This document shows, in pieces, positions 35,351 through 43,396 of a DNA stretch of 64,000 nt (positions are counted from its first letter, which is position 1; each line of letters opens with the position of its first letter). This DNA is from Sandaracinaceae bacterium. GTDB lineage: Bacteria; Myxococcota_A; Polyangia; Polyangiales; Sandaracinaceae. The position numbers were made by a program, and so were the translations under genes. The stretch lies in contig JACKEC010000014.1 of assembly GCA_020633195.1 (NCBI GenBank), positions 186,001-250,000 on the forward strand. The letters run 5' to 3'. The notes beneath the pieces are model-generated. The model was not told the DNA's origin, did no database searches, and worked only from the letters and a program-made list of their open reading frames with translations.

Positions 35351-37369
35351 ATGTATCGCTTGCTCGTCCTGCTGTCCGTCGCGTTCGCCGCGAGCGGGTG
35401 TGACGCCGGTCCCTGCAGTCGCTCCGCGTGCGGACCCTCGGAGATGTGCGACCCCGTCGACGGAACCTGCCACTGCGGCGCCGTCGAGGGGCCCGTGTGC
35501 ACCCTGCCGACCCGCTGCCAGGCGGAGACCCTGGTCTGCTTGCCGGAGGCCACCTGCGGCGCGGGCACCCGCTGGTTCCCGGGCGTCCCGGCGTTCCGCG
35601 AGGTCACCGACGAGTGGGGCCTGCGAGGGGTCGAGGGCGTCAAGCTCAGCGTCACGGACATCGACGGCGACGGCTGGGCGGACCTCGAGGTGCGTCGCGG
35701 GGCGGCGCACGTGGAGGACGACCCCGCGGTCCGTCGCACGTGGCTGCTCCACAACACCGGATCGGGCTTCGAGGACGTGACGGAGTCGTCCGGCTTCCTC
35801 ACGCGGCGCCTCGCCGAGCCCGGCGGTCGCCCCGTCGACGTCGTCGCGTGGGGCGACGTCGACAACGACGGGGACCTCGACGCCTTCACCGGCGTACCGA
35901 CCTCGGATCTGGAGGCCTCGGGCGGCGAGACCACCGAGATCCTCCTCAACGACGGCAACGGGCACTTCAGCCTCACCGCCGCGTCCAACGCCGCGCGTCG
36001 CAGCGAGTCGGTCGACGCGCCGTCCGGAGCGACCTTCGTCGACGTCGATCACGACGGGCGGCTCGACCTGTGGGAGGTCCAGCACAACTACTCGGGCGCG
36101 TCGGGCCAGATCTACCTCCAGAACGATCGCCTCTGGCGGGGCGACGGGACGGGCACGTTCACCGACGTCACCTCCGAGATGGGGCTCATCACGTCGGACT
36201 GGGACTCGGCCGACGTGGTCAACATGGGCCTGGGCCACAACCGGGCCTGGGCCGCGGCCTCGTGCGACCTCGACGGGGACGGCTACGCCGAGCTCCTCGC
36301 CGCGTCCTACGGGCGCAGCCCGAACCACCTCTGGGTGGCGCGGCGCGGCGGGGGCGGGTTCGACAACCGCTCGGTCGCGTCCGGCTACGCCTACGACGAC
36401 GACATGAGCTGGGAGGACAACCAGTTCGCGCGCTGCTTCTGCAACGCCAACCGCGCCGCCGAGGGCTGCGCGTCGGTGCCGCCGCCGGCCATCTCGTGCG
36501 CCGACAACTGGAACCACGCCACCGATCGCGAGCCGTTCCGGCTCGGCGGCAACAGCGCGTCCACGATCTGCGGTGACGTCGACAACGACGGCGACATCGA
36601 TCTGATGACCTCCGAGATCCGGCACTGGTGGGCGGGCCTCGGCGCCGACGGCGGCGAGCTCCTCATCAACGACGGCACGGCCAATTTCACCCGGCCCGGC
36701 GACGCCGCCACGGGGCTCGCGATCGACCACGGCGGAGAGGGGAACTGGGACGAGGGCCACATGACCGGGGCCCTCTTCGACTTCGACAACGACGGCTGGC
36801 TCGACGCCTACGTCGGCGGCAGCGACTACGCGGGCAACCGCGGCAGGCTCTACCGCAACCAGGGCGGAGACTCCCTCGGCTTCACCGAGGTGCCCCCGGC
36901 CGACGGGATCGATCACAACCGCAGCCACGGGATCGTGGTGGCCGACTTCGATCGCGACGGCGACCTCGACGTGATCGTCGGTCACTCCCGCGCGCGCTGC
37001 GACGCGTCGCTGCCGAACAACTGCTACGAGACCAGCCAGATCCGCTTCTTCGAGAACCTCGCCGGCGACGGCGGCAACTTCGTCCAGCTCCACCTCGAGG
37101 GCGGCGAGGGCACGAACCGCGCGGCGATCGGCGCGCGGGTCCGCGTGACCACGCCGGACGGGGTGACCCAGACGCAGGAGGTCGACGGCGGCCACGGGCT
37201 CTACGGCACCCAGCGCGATCTGGTCCTGCACTTCGGCCTCGGCGCGAGCTGCGAGGCCGTGGTCGAGGTCCGTTGGCCGGACGCCGAGCTGACCACGGAG
37301 ACCTTCTCCGTGGTGTCGGGCTATCGCTTCCACGTCGTCCAGGGCGAGCCTCCGACCCTCGCGGACTAG
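35351..37369 (+). CDS. FG-GAP/ASPIC-UnbV repeat lipoprotein
   Basis: A 672-residue surface lipoprotein: lipobox A-S-G-C near residue 17, a Cys-rich segment (about 17-75), then seven or so FG-GAP-like blades carrying calcium-type loops such as 'DIDGDGWADL', 'DVDNDGDLDAF', 'DVDHDGRLDLW', 'DLDGDGYAEL', 'DFDNDGWLDAY' and 'DFDRDGDLDVI'. It ends in an ASPIC/UnbV-type domain ('GGHGLYGTQRDLVLHFGLG'). It forms a beta-propeller outside the cell and probably binds sugars or proteins in a calcium-dependent way. A TAATTT box ends 8 nt before the ATG. It ends 121 bases before the next gene. Confidence 0.85.
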   Translation: MYRLLVLLSVAFAASGCDAGPCSRSACGPSEMCDPVDGTCHCGAVEGPVCTLPTRCQAETLVCLPEATCGAGTRWFPGVPAFREVTDEWGLRGVEGVKLSVTDIDGDGWADLEVRRGAAHVEDDPAVRRTWLLHNTGSGFEDVTESSGFLTRRLAEPGGRPVDVVAWGDVDNDGDLDAFTGVPTSDLEASGGETTEILLNDGNGHFSLTAASNAARRSESVDAPSGATFVDVDHDGRLDLWEVQHNYSGASGQIYLQNDRLWRGDGTGTFTDVTSEMGLITSDWDSADVVNMGLGHNRAWAAASCDLDGDGYAELLAASYGRSPNHLWVARRGGGGFDNRSVASGYAYDDDMSWEDNQFARCFCNANRAAEGCASVPPPAISCADNWNHATDREPFRLGGNSASTICGDVDNDGDIDLMTSEIRHWWAGLGADGGELLINDGTANFTRPGDAATGLAIDHGGEGNWDEGHMTGALFDFDNDGWLDAYVGGSDYAGNRGRLYRNQGGDSLGFTEVPPADGIDHNRSHGIVVADFDRDGDLDVIVGHSRARCDASLPNNCYETSQIRFFENLAGDGGNFVQLHLEGGEGTNRAAIGARVRVTTPDGVTQTQEVDGGHGLYGTQRDLVLHFGLGASCEAVVEVRWPDAELTTETFSVVSGYRFHVVQGEPPTLAD

Positions 37370-37421
37370 CTCGCTCGCGCGCGAAGCCCTTGTTTTCCCG
37401 GCCCTTCCGGGCCCGTCGGCC

Positions 37422-37451
37422 TTGACCCCGATCGAGCCGCGGTGATATCCA
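37422..37451 (+). promoter_or_regulatory. Probable sigma-70-type promoter (TTGACC-N18-TATCCA)
   Basis: -35 TTGACC (37422-37427) and -10 TATCCA (37446-37451) with an 18-bp spacer, about 40 bases before the ATG at 37491. The -10 is weak. Confidence 0.4.
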
Positions 37452-37490
37452 ATGCCGTCCTGAGTCGGGGCCTCAGTCGGGGGAGAGTCG

Positions 37491-38981
37491 ATGCGGACGA
37501 AGATGATCGCCGGGAACCTGCTCGCGGTCCTGGTCGTCGGGTTGGTGTCCTACTTCGTGGTCTCGTCGCAGCTCCAAGCCACGCTGCTCGGAGAGGTGGA
37601 CGCGTCGATCTCCGAAGATCACGCGATGTTCGACCAGACCTGGCGTCTGTGGGGTCTCGAGCTCGCGGAGCAGGCGGTCGCCCAGGCCGCCGAGGACGAC
37701 ACGCGGGACATCTTCACCGCGCTCGACGAGGCGGACACCCGCTCGCGCGCGTACAGCCGCGCCACGGAGATCCACGACTGGTTCGGTCGCCACAACCGCA
37801 GCACCCGCGGCTCGGCGGAGCTCGTCGTGATCGTGAACGACGACGGCCGCGTGATCGCCCGGTCCCAGGATCGGAACCGGATGCACGGTGAAGATCTCAC
37901 CGAGCAGCTCAGCGGCCTCGAGGGCGTGCTCGCGAACGGGGGCTCGACGCTGGACGTCTGGGAGTTCTCGTCGGGCCAGGAGAAGATCCTCCAGGCGGCG
38001 ATCGCGGCCATCGTGGACCCGGAGAACGGTCGGCCCATGGGCGCGATCGTCGTCGGCTACGACCTCTCCAACGGGATGGCGAGCCGCGCCGCCCAGCTGC
38101 TGGGCCGGGACATCGCGTTCGTCCACGGCGACGTCGTCTACAGCTCCTCGCTCGAGGGCGACGCCGTCGACCAGCTCCGCGGCGTGCTGTTCGGCGAGCA
38201 GTCGGCCACCACGACGGCCGCGCTGGGGGATGGCGGCGCGACGAGCGAGCCGTGGCTCGCGCAGGTCGGGGACGTCCAGTACGTCGGCGTGACGGGGGCG
38301 ATCTCGTACTCCCCGTCGGCCCACGTCGGCTACGTCGTGCTCGGGAACCGCACCGCGCAGGCCGACAAGGCCTCGGTCGCCAACACCATCCTGATCATGA
38401 CGGCGATCGGCTGCGCGATCGTCATCGTCTTCTGCTTCCTGCTCGCGGGCAGCTTCCTCAAGCCCGTCGAGGAGATGGAGGAGGGCGTGCTCGCCGTGAT
38501 CAACGGACGCACCGACCTGCGCCTCGACATCGAGAGCGCCGAGCTCGGCGGCCTCGCGTACCGGATCAACCAGCTCCTGAACGTCTTCACGGGCACCCCC
38601 GAGGCCGACGACGACGGCCGCATCTCCTCGCCGCCGGGCGCCTGGCCGCAGGGGCCGTCGGGCCTCACCGAGGTGCCCGCCGCGGCGCGCGTGCCCCAGG
38701 AGGCGCCGCGCGCGGACTCGGGCGTGGTCGACGACGACCAGCTCGCCGCCGAGCTCTCCGCCGAGCCCGAGGACGCCTACTACGATCGCCTCTTCTCCGA
38801 GTACGTGGCCGCGAAGGAGGCCGCCGGCGAGAACGTCTCGAACGTCACCAAGGACAAGTTCGTGATGAGGCTCCAGGCCAACGAGAAGTCGCTGATCAAG
38901 AAGCACGACTGCCGCATGGTCCGCTTCCAGGTCCAGGTCGCGGGCACGCAGGTGAACCTGCGCCCCGTCATCATCCGCTGA
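37491..38981 (+). CDS. Membrane sensor-like protein with periplasmic domain and HAMP-type linker
   Basis: A 496-residue protein. Helix 1 is at about 5-26; the periplasmic domain (about 27-298) has the look of a Cache/CHASE sensor ('AELVVIVNDDGRVIARSQDR', 'PMGAIVVGYDLSNGMASRAA'). Helix 2 is at about 300-323, followed by a HAMP-like segment ('KPVEEMEEGVLAVINGRTDL'), a Pro-rich linker and a C-terminal domain of about 70 residues ('YDRLFSEYVAAKEAAGENV', 'FVMRLQANEKSLIKKHDCRM') that I do not recognise. No kinase, cyclase or methyl-accepting domain follows, so its output is unknown. The ATG is supported by GGGGGAGAG upstream. Confidence 0.75.
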   Translation: MRTKMIAGNLLAVLVVGLVSYFVVSSQLQATLLGEVDASISEDHAMFDQTWRLWGLELAEQAVAQAAEDDTRDIFTALDEADTRSRAYSRATEIHDWFGRHNRSTRGSAELVVIVNDDGRVIARSQDRNRMHGEDLTEQLSGLEGVLANGGSTLDVWEFSSGQEKILQAAIAAIVDPENGRPMGAIVVGYDLSNGMASRAAQLLGRDIAFVHGDVVYSSSLEGDAVDQLRGVLFGEQSATTTAALGDGGATSEPWLAQVGDVQYVGVTGAISYSPSAHVGYVVLGNRTAQADKASVANTILIMTAIGCAIVIVFCFLLAGSFLKPVEEMEEGVLAVINGRTDLRLDIESAELGGLAYRINQLLNVFTGTPEADDDGRISSPPGAWPQGPSGLTEVPAAARVPQEAPRADSGVVDDDQLAAELSAEPEDAYYDRLFSEYVAAKEAAGENVSNVTKDKFVMRLQANEKSLIKKHDCRMVRFQVQVAGTQVNLRPVIIR

Positions 38982-39040
38982 TCGCCGCGGGCCCGGGCCA
39001 GCGCTTGCCCCCCCGAGGGCGAGCGGCCATTGTGCGCCGC

Positions 39041-39787
39041 ATGGGTTTGCTCGATTTCCTCAAGCGGAAGAGCCCGCTCGAGCGGCACGCGGAGCGCGTC
39101 GCCAACAAGCGCACACAGAACCCCGACCGCTGGGAGTCCATCCAGACGCTCGGGAAGATGGCGACCACCGAGCCCTCGGGCGGCAAGCCGGACGAGCGTG
39201 AGGCGGCCGTGGCGGCGCTCCTGGAGCGCTTCACGTTCTACTGCGACCCGACCATCACGGACGGCGAGGAGAAGGACGAGGCGTACCGCTGGGTGTGCGA
39301 GGCGGGCGAGCTCGCGGTGGGCCCCGTCAAGGCAGCCCTCCGGCAGCAGGAGTCGCTCAGCTGGGGCATGAAGTGCCTCGAGCAGCTCCTCCCGCCGGAT
39401 CGCTTCGTGGAAGAGCTCGTCGCGCTGCTCGGGACCATGAGCGTCGAGTACGAGCGCGACCCGCAGCGCAAGCTCCAGCTCCTCAGCACCCTCGAGGAGA
39501 AGCGCGGCCCCGCGATCGTGGGCGCCGTGACGCCGTTCTTCACGGCGATCAACGAGGAGGCCCGCTTCCACGCCTACGGCGCCGCCCTGGTCCAGGACAA
39601 CGCCGAGGACGCGCGCGCCGAGCTGCTCGAGGCGCTCCTCGAGGAGGACAGCATCCGCGTCCAGATCCGCGTCCTCACGATGCTCGGTGAGCTCGGGTGG
39701 GAGGTGCCGGAGAACCTCGAGATGCCCGAGGGGTGGTTCCGCGACAAGAAGGGCATGGCCCGCAAGTCGACCAAGAAGAGCGGCTGA
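39041..39787 (+). CDS. HEAT-repeat-like cytoplasmic protein
   Basis: A 248-residue soluble alpha-helical protein. It begins MGLLDFLKRKSPLERHAERV, then helical hairpins of HEAT type ('EREAAVAALLERFTFYCDPT', 'EAGELAVGPVKAALRQQESL', 'DNAEDARAELLEALLEEDS', 'RVQIRVLTMLGELGWEVPEN'). It probably serves protein-protein interactions; no specific partner is evident. ATG 39041 is preceded by a weak CATTGT box 7 nt upstream. A strong hairpin terminator follows. Confidence 0.75.
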   Translation: MGLLDFLKRKSPLERHAERVANKRTQNPDRWESIQTLGKMATTEPSGGKPDEREAAVAALLERFTFYCDPTITDGEEKDEAYRWVCEAGELAVGPVKAALRQQESLSWGMKCLEQLLPPDRFVEELVALLGTMSVEYERDPQRKLQLLSTLEEKRGPAIVGAVTPFFTAINEEARFHAYGAALVQDNAEDARAELLEALLEEDSIRVQIRVLTMLGELGWEVPENLEMPEGWFRDKKGMARKSTKKSG

Positions 39788-39815
39788 CGGGCCCGCTCCG
39801 AGCGACGGAAAGACG

Positions 39816-39845
39816 AAGGGCGCGAGGAGCAATCCTCGCGCCCTT
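39816..39845. terminator. Bidirectional terminator hairpin
   Basis: A perfect 13-bp stem AAGGGCGCGAGGA/TCCTCGCGCCCTT with a GCAA tetraloop between two convergent genes. It is followed by TT on the plus strand and TT on the minus strand, and is the clearest terminator in the window. Confidence 0.8.
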
Positions 39846-39877
39846 TCGGCTTCGGCGACCCGAGCGGGCCGGTCCGA

Positions 39878-40774
39878 TCAGTCGGAGACCTGGATCTCCG
39901 GGGGCAGGTTGATGATCAGCCCGAGGTTGATCATGTGGTGGAAGTAGAAGCGCTGGTCTTCGGCGTTGATCTGGCCGTCGGGGAAGCCGCCGCCGGGGCC
40001 GCCGTCCGCGCCCTGACCGGACTCGTCGGTGCCGGAGGGGTTCATGTCGAACGGGAAGGCGCGCCACTGGATCGACATGCCGAGGAACTCGTTGAAGTAC
40101 AGGTTCAGGCCGACGCCGATCATCGGCGCGGGGGCGAACCGCACGTTGCGAGCCGTCTGGCTGTCGAGGCACGCCGCGCTCGAGGTCGCGCCGGCGCAGA
40201 CCGACGCGTCCGTCACGTCCGCGCGCTCTTCCACGAACGCCGCGGCGAAGCCCGCGAGGATCCAGAAGTCGGTGTCGGCGAACGCGCCCTGGAAGAGGGC
40301 GAGCTTGCCGCGCAGCGGCGCGAAGATGAGGTGCACCGAGGCGAGCCCGAGGAGCTGGGCGATCTGGTCGCCGAAGCCCTCGTTGCTGGGCATGCTCAGG
40401 CGGTTCCGATCGGTCGTCTGACCGTTCGTGATCACCTGCGTGGTGAGGTCGGTGTCGATCTGGAAGGCGCCAGCGAAGTTCGCCATCGCGCCCCAGACGC
40501 CGATGCCGAGGAAGTCGGTGAAGTGCACGTGGGCGCCGAGGCCCACCATCAGGGAGCGAGAGAACTCGTCCTGGAGCGTGTAGCCGACCGTGGGGACGAC
40601 CAGCTGCACACGGCCGACCCGGTGCTGGCGGAGGCGGCGAACCGCCGGAGCGCCCGCGAGCGGGCCCGTGATCTGGATCTCCTGCGCGCTCGCGCGGCTC
40701 GTCGGGGCGGCGACCCAGGCGACGCTCGCCGCGAGAGCGGCCACGAGGAGCGATTTCGTGATCTGCGACATCAT
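39878..40774 (-). CDS. Myxobacterial-type outer-membrane beta-barrel protein
   Basis: A 298-residue exported protein: signal peptide ('SLLVAALAASVAWVAAPTS', cleavage near 'RASA-QE'), then 'ITGPLAGAPAVRRLRQHRVG' and 'LQDEFSRSLMVGLGAHVHF', the signature of the outer-membrane beta-barrel family of Myxococcales to which GltA/GltB-type gliding proteins belong. Beta strands alternate to the end ('FYFHHMINLGLIINLP'). A Gly-rich loop with 'ESGQGADGGPGGGFPDGQIN' may be surface-exposed. It lies 10 bases downstream of another barrel gene, so both are one operon. A link with the gliding cluster at 48 kb is an inference. ATG 40774 follows a GAGGGA ribosome binding site. Confidence 0.8.
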   Translation of the reverse strand: MMSQITKSLLVAALAASVAWVAAPTSRASAQEIQITGPLAGAPAVRRLRQHRVGRVQLVVPTVGYTLQDEFSRSLMVGLGAHVHFTDFLGIGVWGAMANFAGAFQIDTDLTTQVITNGQTTDRNRLSMPSNEGFGDQIAQLLGLASVHLIFAPLRGKLALFQGAFADTDFWILAGFAAAFVEERADVTDASVCAGATSSAACLDSQTARNVRFAPAPMIGVGLNLYFNEFLGMSIQWRAFPFDMNPSGTDESGQGADGGPGGGFPDGQINAEDQRFYFHHMINLGLIINLPPEIQVSD

Positions 40775-40784
40775 CGTCCGTCCC

Positions 40785-41753
40785 TCACCGCGGCAGTCGG
40801 TAGTCGAAGTCGAAGGGCAGGAAGATCGTGAGGCCCAGGTGGACGCTCACGTTGCTCGTGAACGCAGGGTTGTCCTGGGTCCACGTCTCCTGGAGGAGGC
40901 GGTCGTCGCCGAGCGCGACGTCGAGCGCTTCGAGCTGCTCGAGGTACATGTAGTTCCGGATCTCGCCGAAGACGGCGAGCCACCGCGAGACGAAGACGCG
41001 GATGCCGATGCCGAGGTTGAAGGCGACCCGGATGTCGTAGTCGAAGTTACGAACCTCGGGATCGACGACCGGCACGGGGCGCGTGCGCATGATCCCGACG
41101 CCGCCGACGATGTACGAGTCCCACTGGAAGATGAACTCGTTGAACATCGAGAACTTCCCGTAGATGGGCACGTACGTGAAGTTCAGGTGGGCGCCGAACT
41201 GGTAGGCGCTGACGGGCACCGCGAGGCGGGTCGACCGGCGGATGAAGAAGCTCAAGTCCGACTCGGACTCGAGGCCCTCGTACCAGAGGAAGTTGACGCC
41301 GATCGCGAGGACGTTCGTCCACCAGTAGTTGAGCCCGAGCGAGATCGCCGAGTGGCTGACGAAGGGATCGTTGAGCGTGGTCGAGTAGGACGGGATGAGC
41401 TCGACGCGGTTGATGCGCAGCGCGTAGATCTGCTGCACCGCGAAGATCTCCTCCCGAGCCTCGCCCGAGCGCTCGGGGCGATCCCGATCGGCGGCGTCCG
41501 GCTGGGCTTCGTTCCCGGCGAGATCGCCGATGACGTCACCGCCGCCGCCGGCGTCACCGCCTTCGTCGCCGCCGCCCTCGTCGCCGCCTTCGGAGAAGTC
41601 CATGTCGGAGTCTCCGCCGCCTTCGGAGAAGTCCATGTCGGCGTCGCCGCCTTCACCGGACCCGAAGTCCATGTCCGCATCCTGCGCCGATGCGACCCCT
41701 CCCGCGCCGAGCACGAGCGCGGTCGAAAGCGCAAGCATCCAGAGCCTCTTCAT
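40785..41753 (-). CDS. Outer-membrane beta-barrel protein with acidic DMDF repeats
   Basis: A 322-residue exported protein: signal peptide 'MKRLWMLALSTALVLGAG', then a mature N-terminus with three copies of D-M-D-F inside acidic/Gly stretches (residues about 28-60) and an Asp/Gly linker. A beta barrel of the same Myxococcales family as its neighbour follows ('INRVELIPSYSTTLNDPFVS', 'AISLGLNYWWTNVLAIGVNF', 'SVHLGLTIFLPFDFDY'). The acidic repeats could bind calcium or partners. ATG 41753 has an AAGAAGGGG ribosome binding site; the longer frame upstream is not needed. Transcription probably starts about 195 bases upstream from the promoter at 41955-41984. Confidence 0.8.
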   Translation of the reverse strand: MKRLWMLALSTALVLGAGGVASAQDADMDFGSGEGGDADMDFSEGGGDSDMDFSEGGDEGGGDEGGDAGGGGDVIGDLAGNEAQPDAADRDRPERSGEAREEIFAVQQIYALRINRVELIPSYSTTLNDPFVSHSAISLGLNYWWTNVLAIGVNFLWYEGLESESDLSFFIRRSTRLAVPVSAYQFGAHLNFTYVPIYGKFSMFNEFIFQWDSYIVGGVGIMRTRPVPVVDPEVRNFDYDIRVAFNLGIGIRVFVSRWLAVFGEIRNYMYLEQLEALDVALGDDRLLQETWTQDNPAFTSNVSVHLGLTIFLPFDFDYRLPR

Positions 41754-41954
41754 CGTGACCCCTTCTTCCGAGTCGGCAGCCCCGTCGGTCGCACCACGAG
41801 CGGCTTCGCCGTGGTTCGACCACGATCGTCGGACGACTCGAGTGCGCGTGTGGGTACCAATTCGAACCTTCACTTCGCGGATCCGCCGGTCTAAATCGAC
41901 CGGCAACTGCATGAAATTGCTGAGGAAAAGACCCCTCGGCGAAAGATGGCGGCG

Positions 41955-41984
41955 ACTATATCACGCGCCGAACGAATGGAGCAA
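41955..41984 (-). promoter_or_regulatory. Strong sigma-70-type promoter (TTGCTC-N18-TATAGT)
   Basis: On the minus strand the -35 is TTGCTC (41984-41979), the spacer 18 bp, and the -10 TATAGT (41960-41955). It is placed between ftsY and the two barrel genes. The long leader (about 195 nt) contains two small stems, CCGGTC/GACCGG and CGTGGT/ACCACG. Confidence 0.6.
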
Positions 41985-41991
41985 CGGGCTT

Positions 41992-43305
41992 TCACGCGGC
42001 CATCGTCTCGTCGTCGGGCTTGGCGAACAGGGCCTGGACAAACGTGGCCGCGTCGAACTCTCGGAGGTCCTCGACGCGCTCGCCGACGCCGATGAAATGC
42101 ACCGGCAGCTCGTGCTCGTCGACGATCCCGAGGATCACGCCGCCCTTGGCGGTTCCATCGAGCTTGGTGAGGGCGATCCCGGTGACCTCGATGGCGTCTT
42201 TGAACTGCGCGGCCTGCTGGATCGCGTTCTGACCCGTGGTGGAGTCGAGGACGAGCAGGACCTCGTCGACGGGGCGGCCGAGGGCCTTCTCCCCCGATCG
42301 CGCGACCTTCTTGAGCTCCTCCATGAGGTTCGACTTCGTGTGCAGCCGACCCGCGGTGTCCGCGATGACGATGTCCGCGCCGGTCTCCTGGGCCTTCTTG
42401 ACCGCGTCGAAGACGACGGCGGCGGGGTCCGCCTTGCCCTTGCCCTTCACGACGGTGCAGCCGACCCGGCGGCCCCACACTTCGAGCTGGGGCACCGCGG
42501 CCGCGCGGAACGTGTCGCCCGCGGCGAGGATCACCTCTTTGCCCTGCTCCTTGAAGCGGGACGCGAGCTTGCCGATCGTCGTCGTCTTCCCGACGCCGTT
42601 CACCCCGACCACGAGGATCAGGCTCGGCGACGAGGGGAGGCGGAGGTCCCGCTGGCCCTTGCCGAGGATCATCCGACCCTCCTCACGCAGCGCGACCCAC
42701 ACGGCGTCCTCGTCGGAGAGGCCGTCGTTGTTCATGCGCTCGCGCAGGTTCTCCAAGATCTTCTCCGAGGTCTTGACCCCGACGTCCGCGGTGATGAGCA
42801 CCTCGTGGAGGTCGTTCAGAAGCTCCGGATCGATCTCCTTTTTCTTACGGAAGAGGCCGGCGATGCGCGCGATGAAGCCGCCTCGCGTCTTGTCGAGACC
42901 CGACCGAAGCGCCTCGACCGCCTCCTTCGTGGGCTCGGCGGGCTTCTTCGGGGCGGCCTCGACCGCGGGCTCGGCGGCGGCGGCCGGCTCGGCCGCCTCT
43001 TCTTCCTCCTCTTCCTCGTCTTCTTCCTCGTCCTCCGGCTCGGCGGCCGGGGCGGGCTTGGCGACGGGGGCCTCCGCCTTCTTGGCGGCGGCGGGCTTGG
43101 CGGCGGGCTCGGCCTTGGCCGGCGCGGCCTTGGCCGGCTCGGGCTTCGCCTTCGCTGGAGGAGCCTCGGCCTTCTTCGAGGGCTTCGCCTCGGGCGTCGG
43201 CGCCTCCAGCTTCCCGGCCCCCTCTCCCTTGTCCCGGAAGAGGAAGAACCAAAGGAGAGCGGCGACCACGATCACGCCGATCACGATGCCCGCGACAGTC
43301 TCCAT
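41992..43305 (-). CDS. ftsY: Signal recognition particle receptor FtsY
   Basis: A 437-residue SRP GTPase that docks SRP-ribosome complexes at the membrane. It has an N-terminal membrane helix ('GIVIGVIVVAALLWFFLF'), a long Lys/Ala/Glu-rich acidic linker (about 27-130) and the NG domain. G1 is 'GVNGVGKTTTIGKLA', G3 'DTAGRLHTKSN', and the G4 element 'TKLDGTAKGG'; 'AAGDTFRAAAVPQLEVW' is the SRP-specific insertion. The linker is longer than in E. coli and rich in Pro/Ala/Lys; such linkers vary. Start ATG has AAGGAG upstream. Promoter at 43367-43396. Confidence 0.95.
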   Translation of the reverse strand: METVAGIVIGVIVVAALLWFFLFRDKGEGAGKLEAPTPEAKPSKKAEAPPAKAKPEPAKAAPAKAEPAAKPAAAKKAEAPVAKPAPAAEPEDEEEDEEEEEEEAAEPAAAAEPAVEAAPKKPAEPTKEAVEALRSGLDKTRGGFIARIAGLFRKKKEIDPELLNDLHEVLITADVGVKTSEKILENLRERMNNDGLSDEDAVWVALREEGRMILGKGQRDLRLPSSPSLILVVGVNGVGKTTTIGKLASRFKEQGKEVILAAGDTFRAAAVPQLEVWGRRVGCTVVKGKGKADPAAVVFDAVKKAQETGADIVIADTAGRLHTKSNLMEELKKVARSGEKALGRPVDEVLLVLDSTTGQNAIQQAAQFKDAIEVTGIALTKLDGTAKGGVILGIVDEHELPVHFIGVGERVEDLREFDAATFVQALFAKPDDETMAA

Positions 43306-43366
43306 CTCGTCGATCGCTCCTTAGCTCAACGCAGTCCAGCGCACTGGCGTGCCCCAGGGGCGGCCC

Positions 43367-43396
43367 ACTGTACAGAGCCGCTCCCGCGCGCGTCAA
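43367..43396 (-). promoter_or_regulatory. Probable ftsY promoter (TTGACG-N18-TACAGT)
   Basis: On the minus strand TTGACG (43396-43391), 18-bp spacer, TACAGT (43372-43367), about 60 bases before the ftsY ATG. The -35 overlaps the last codons of the upstream gene. Confidence 0.55.
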
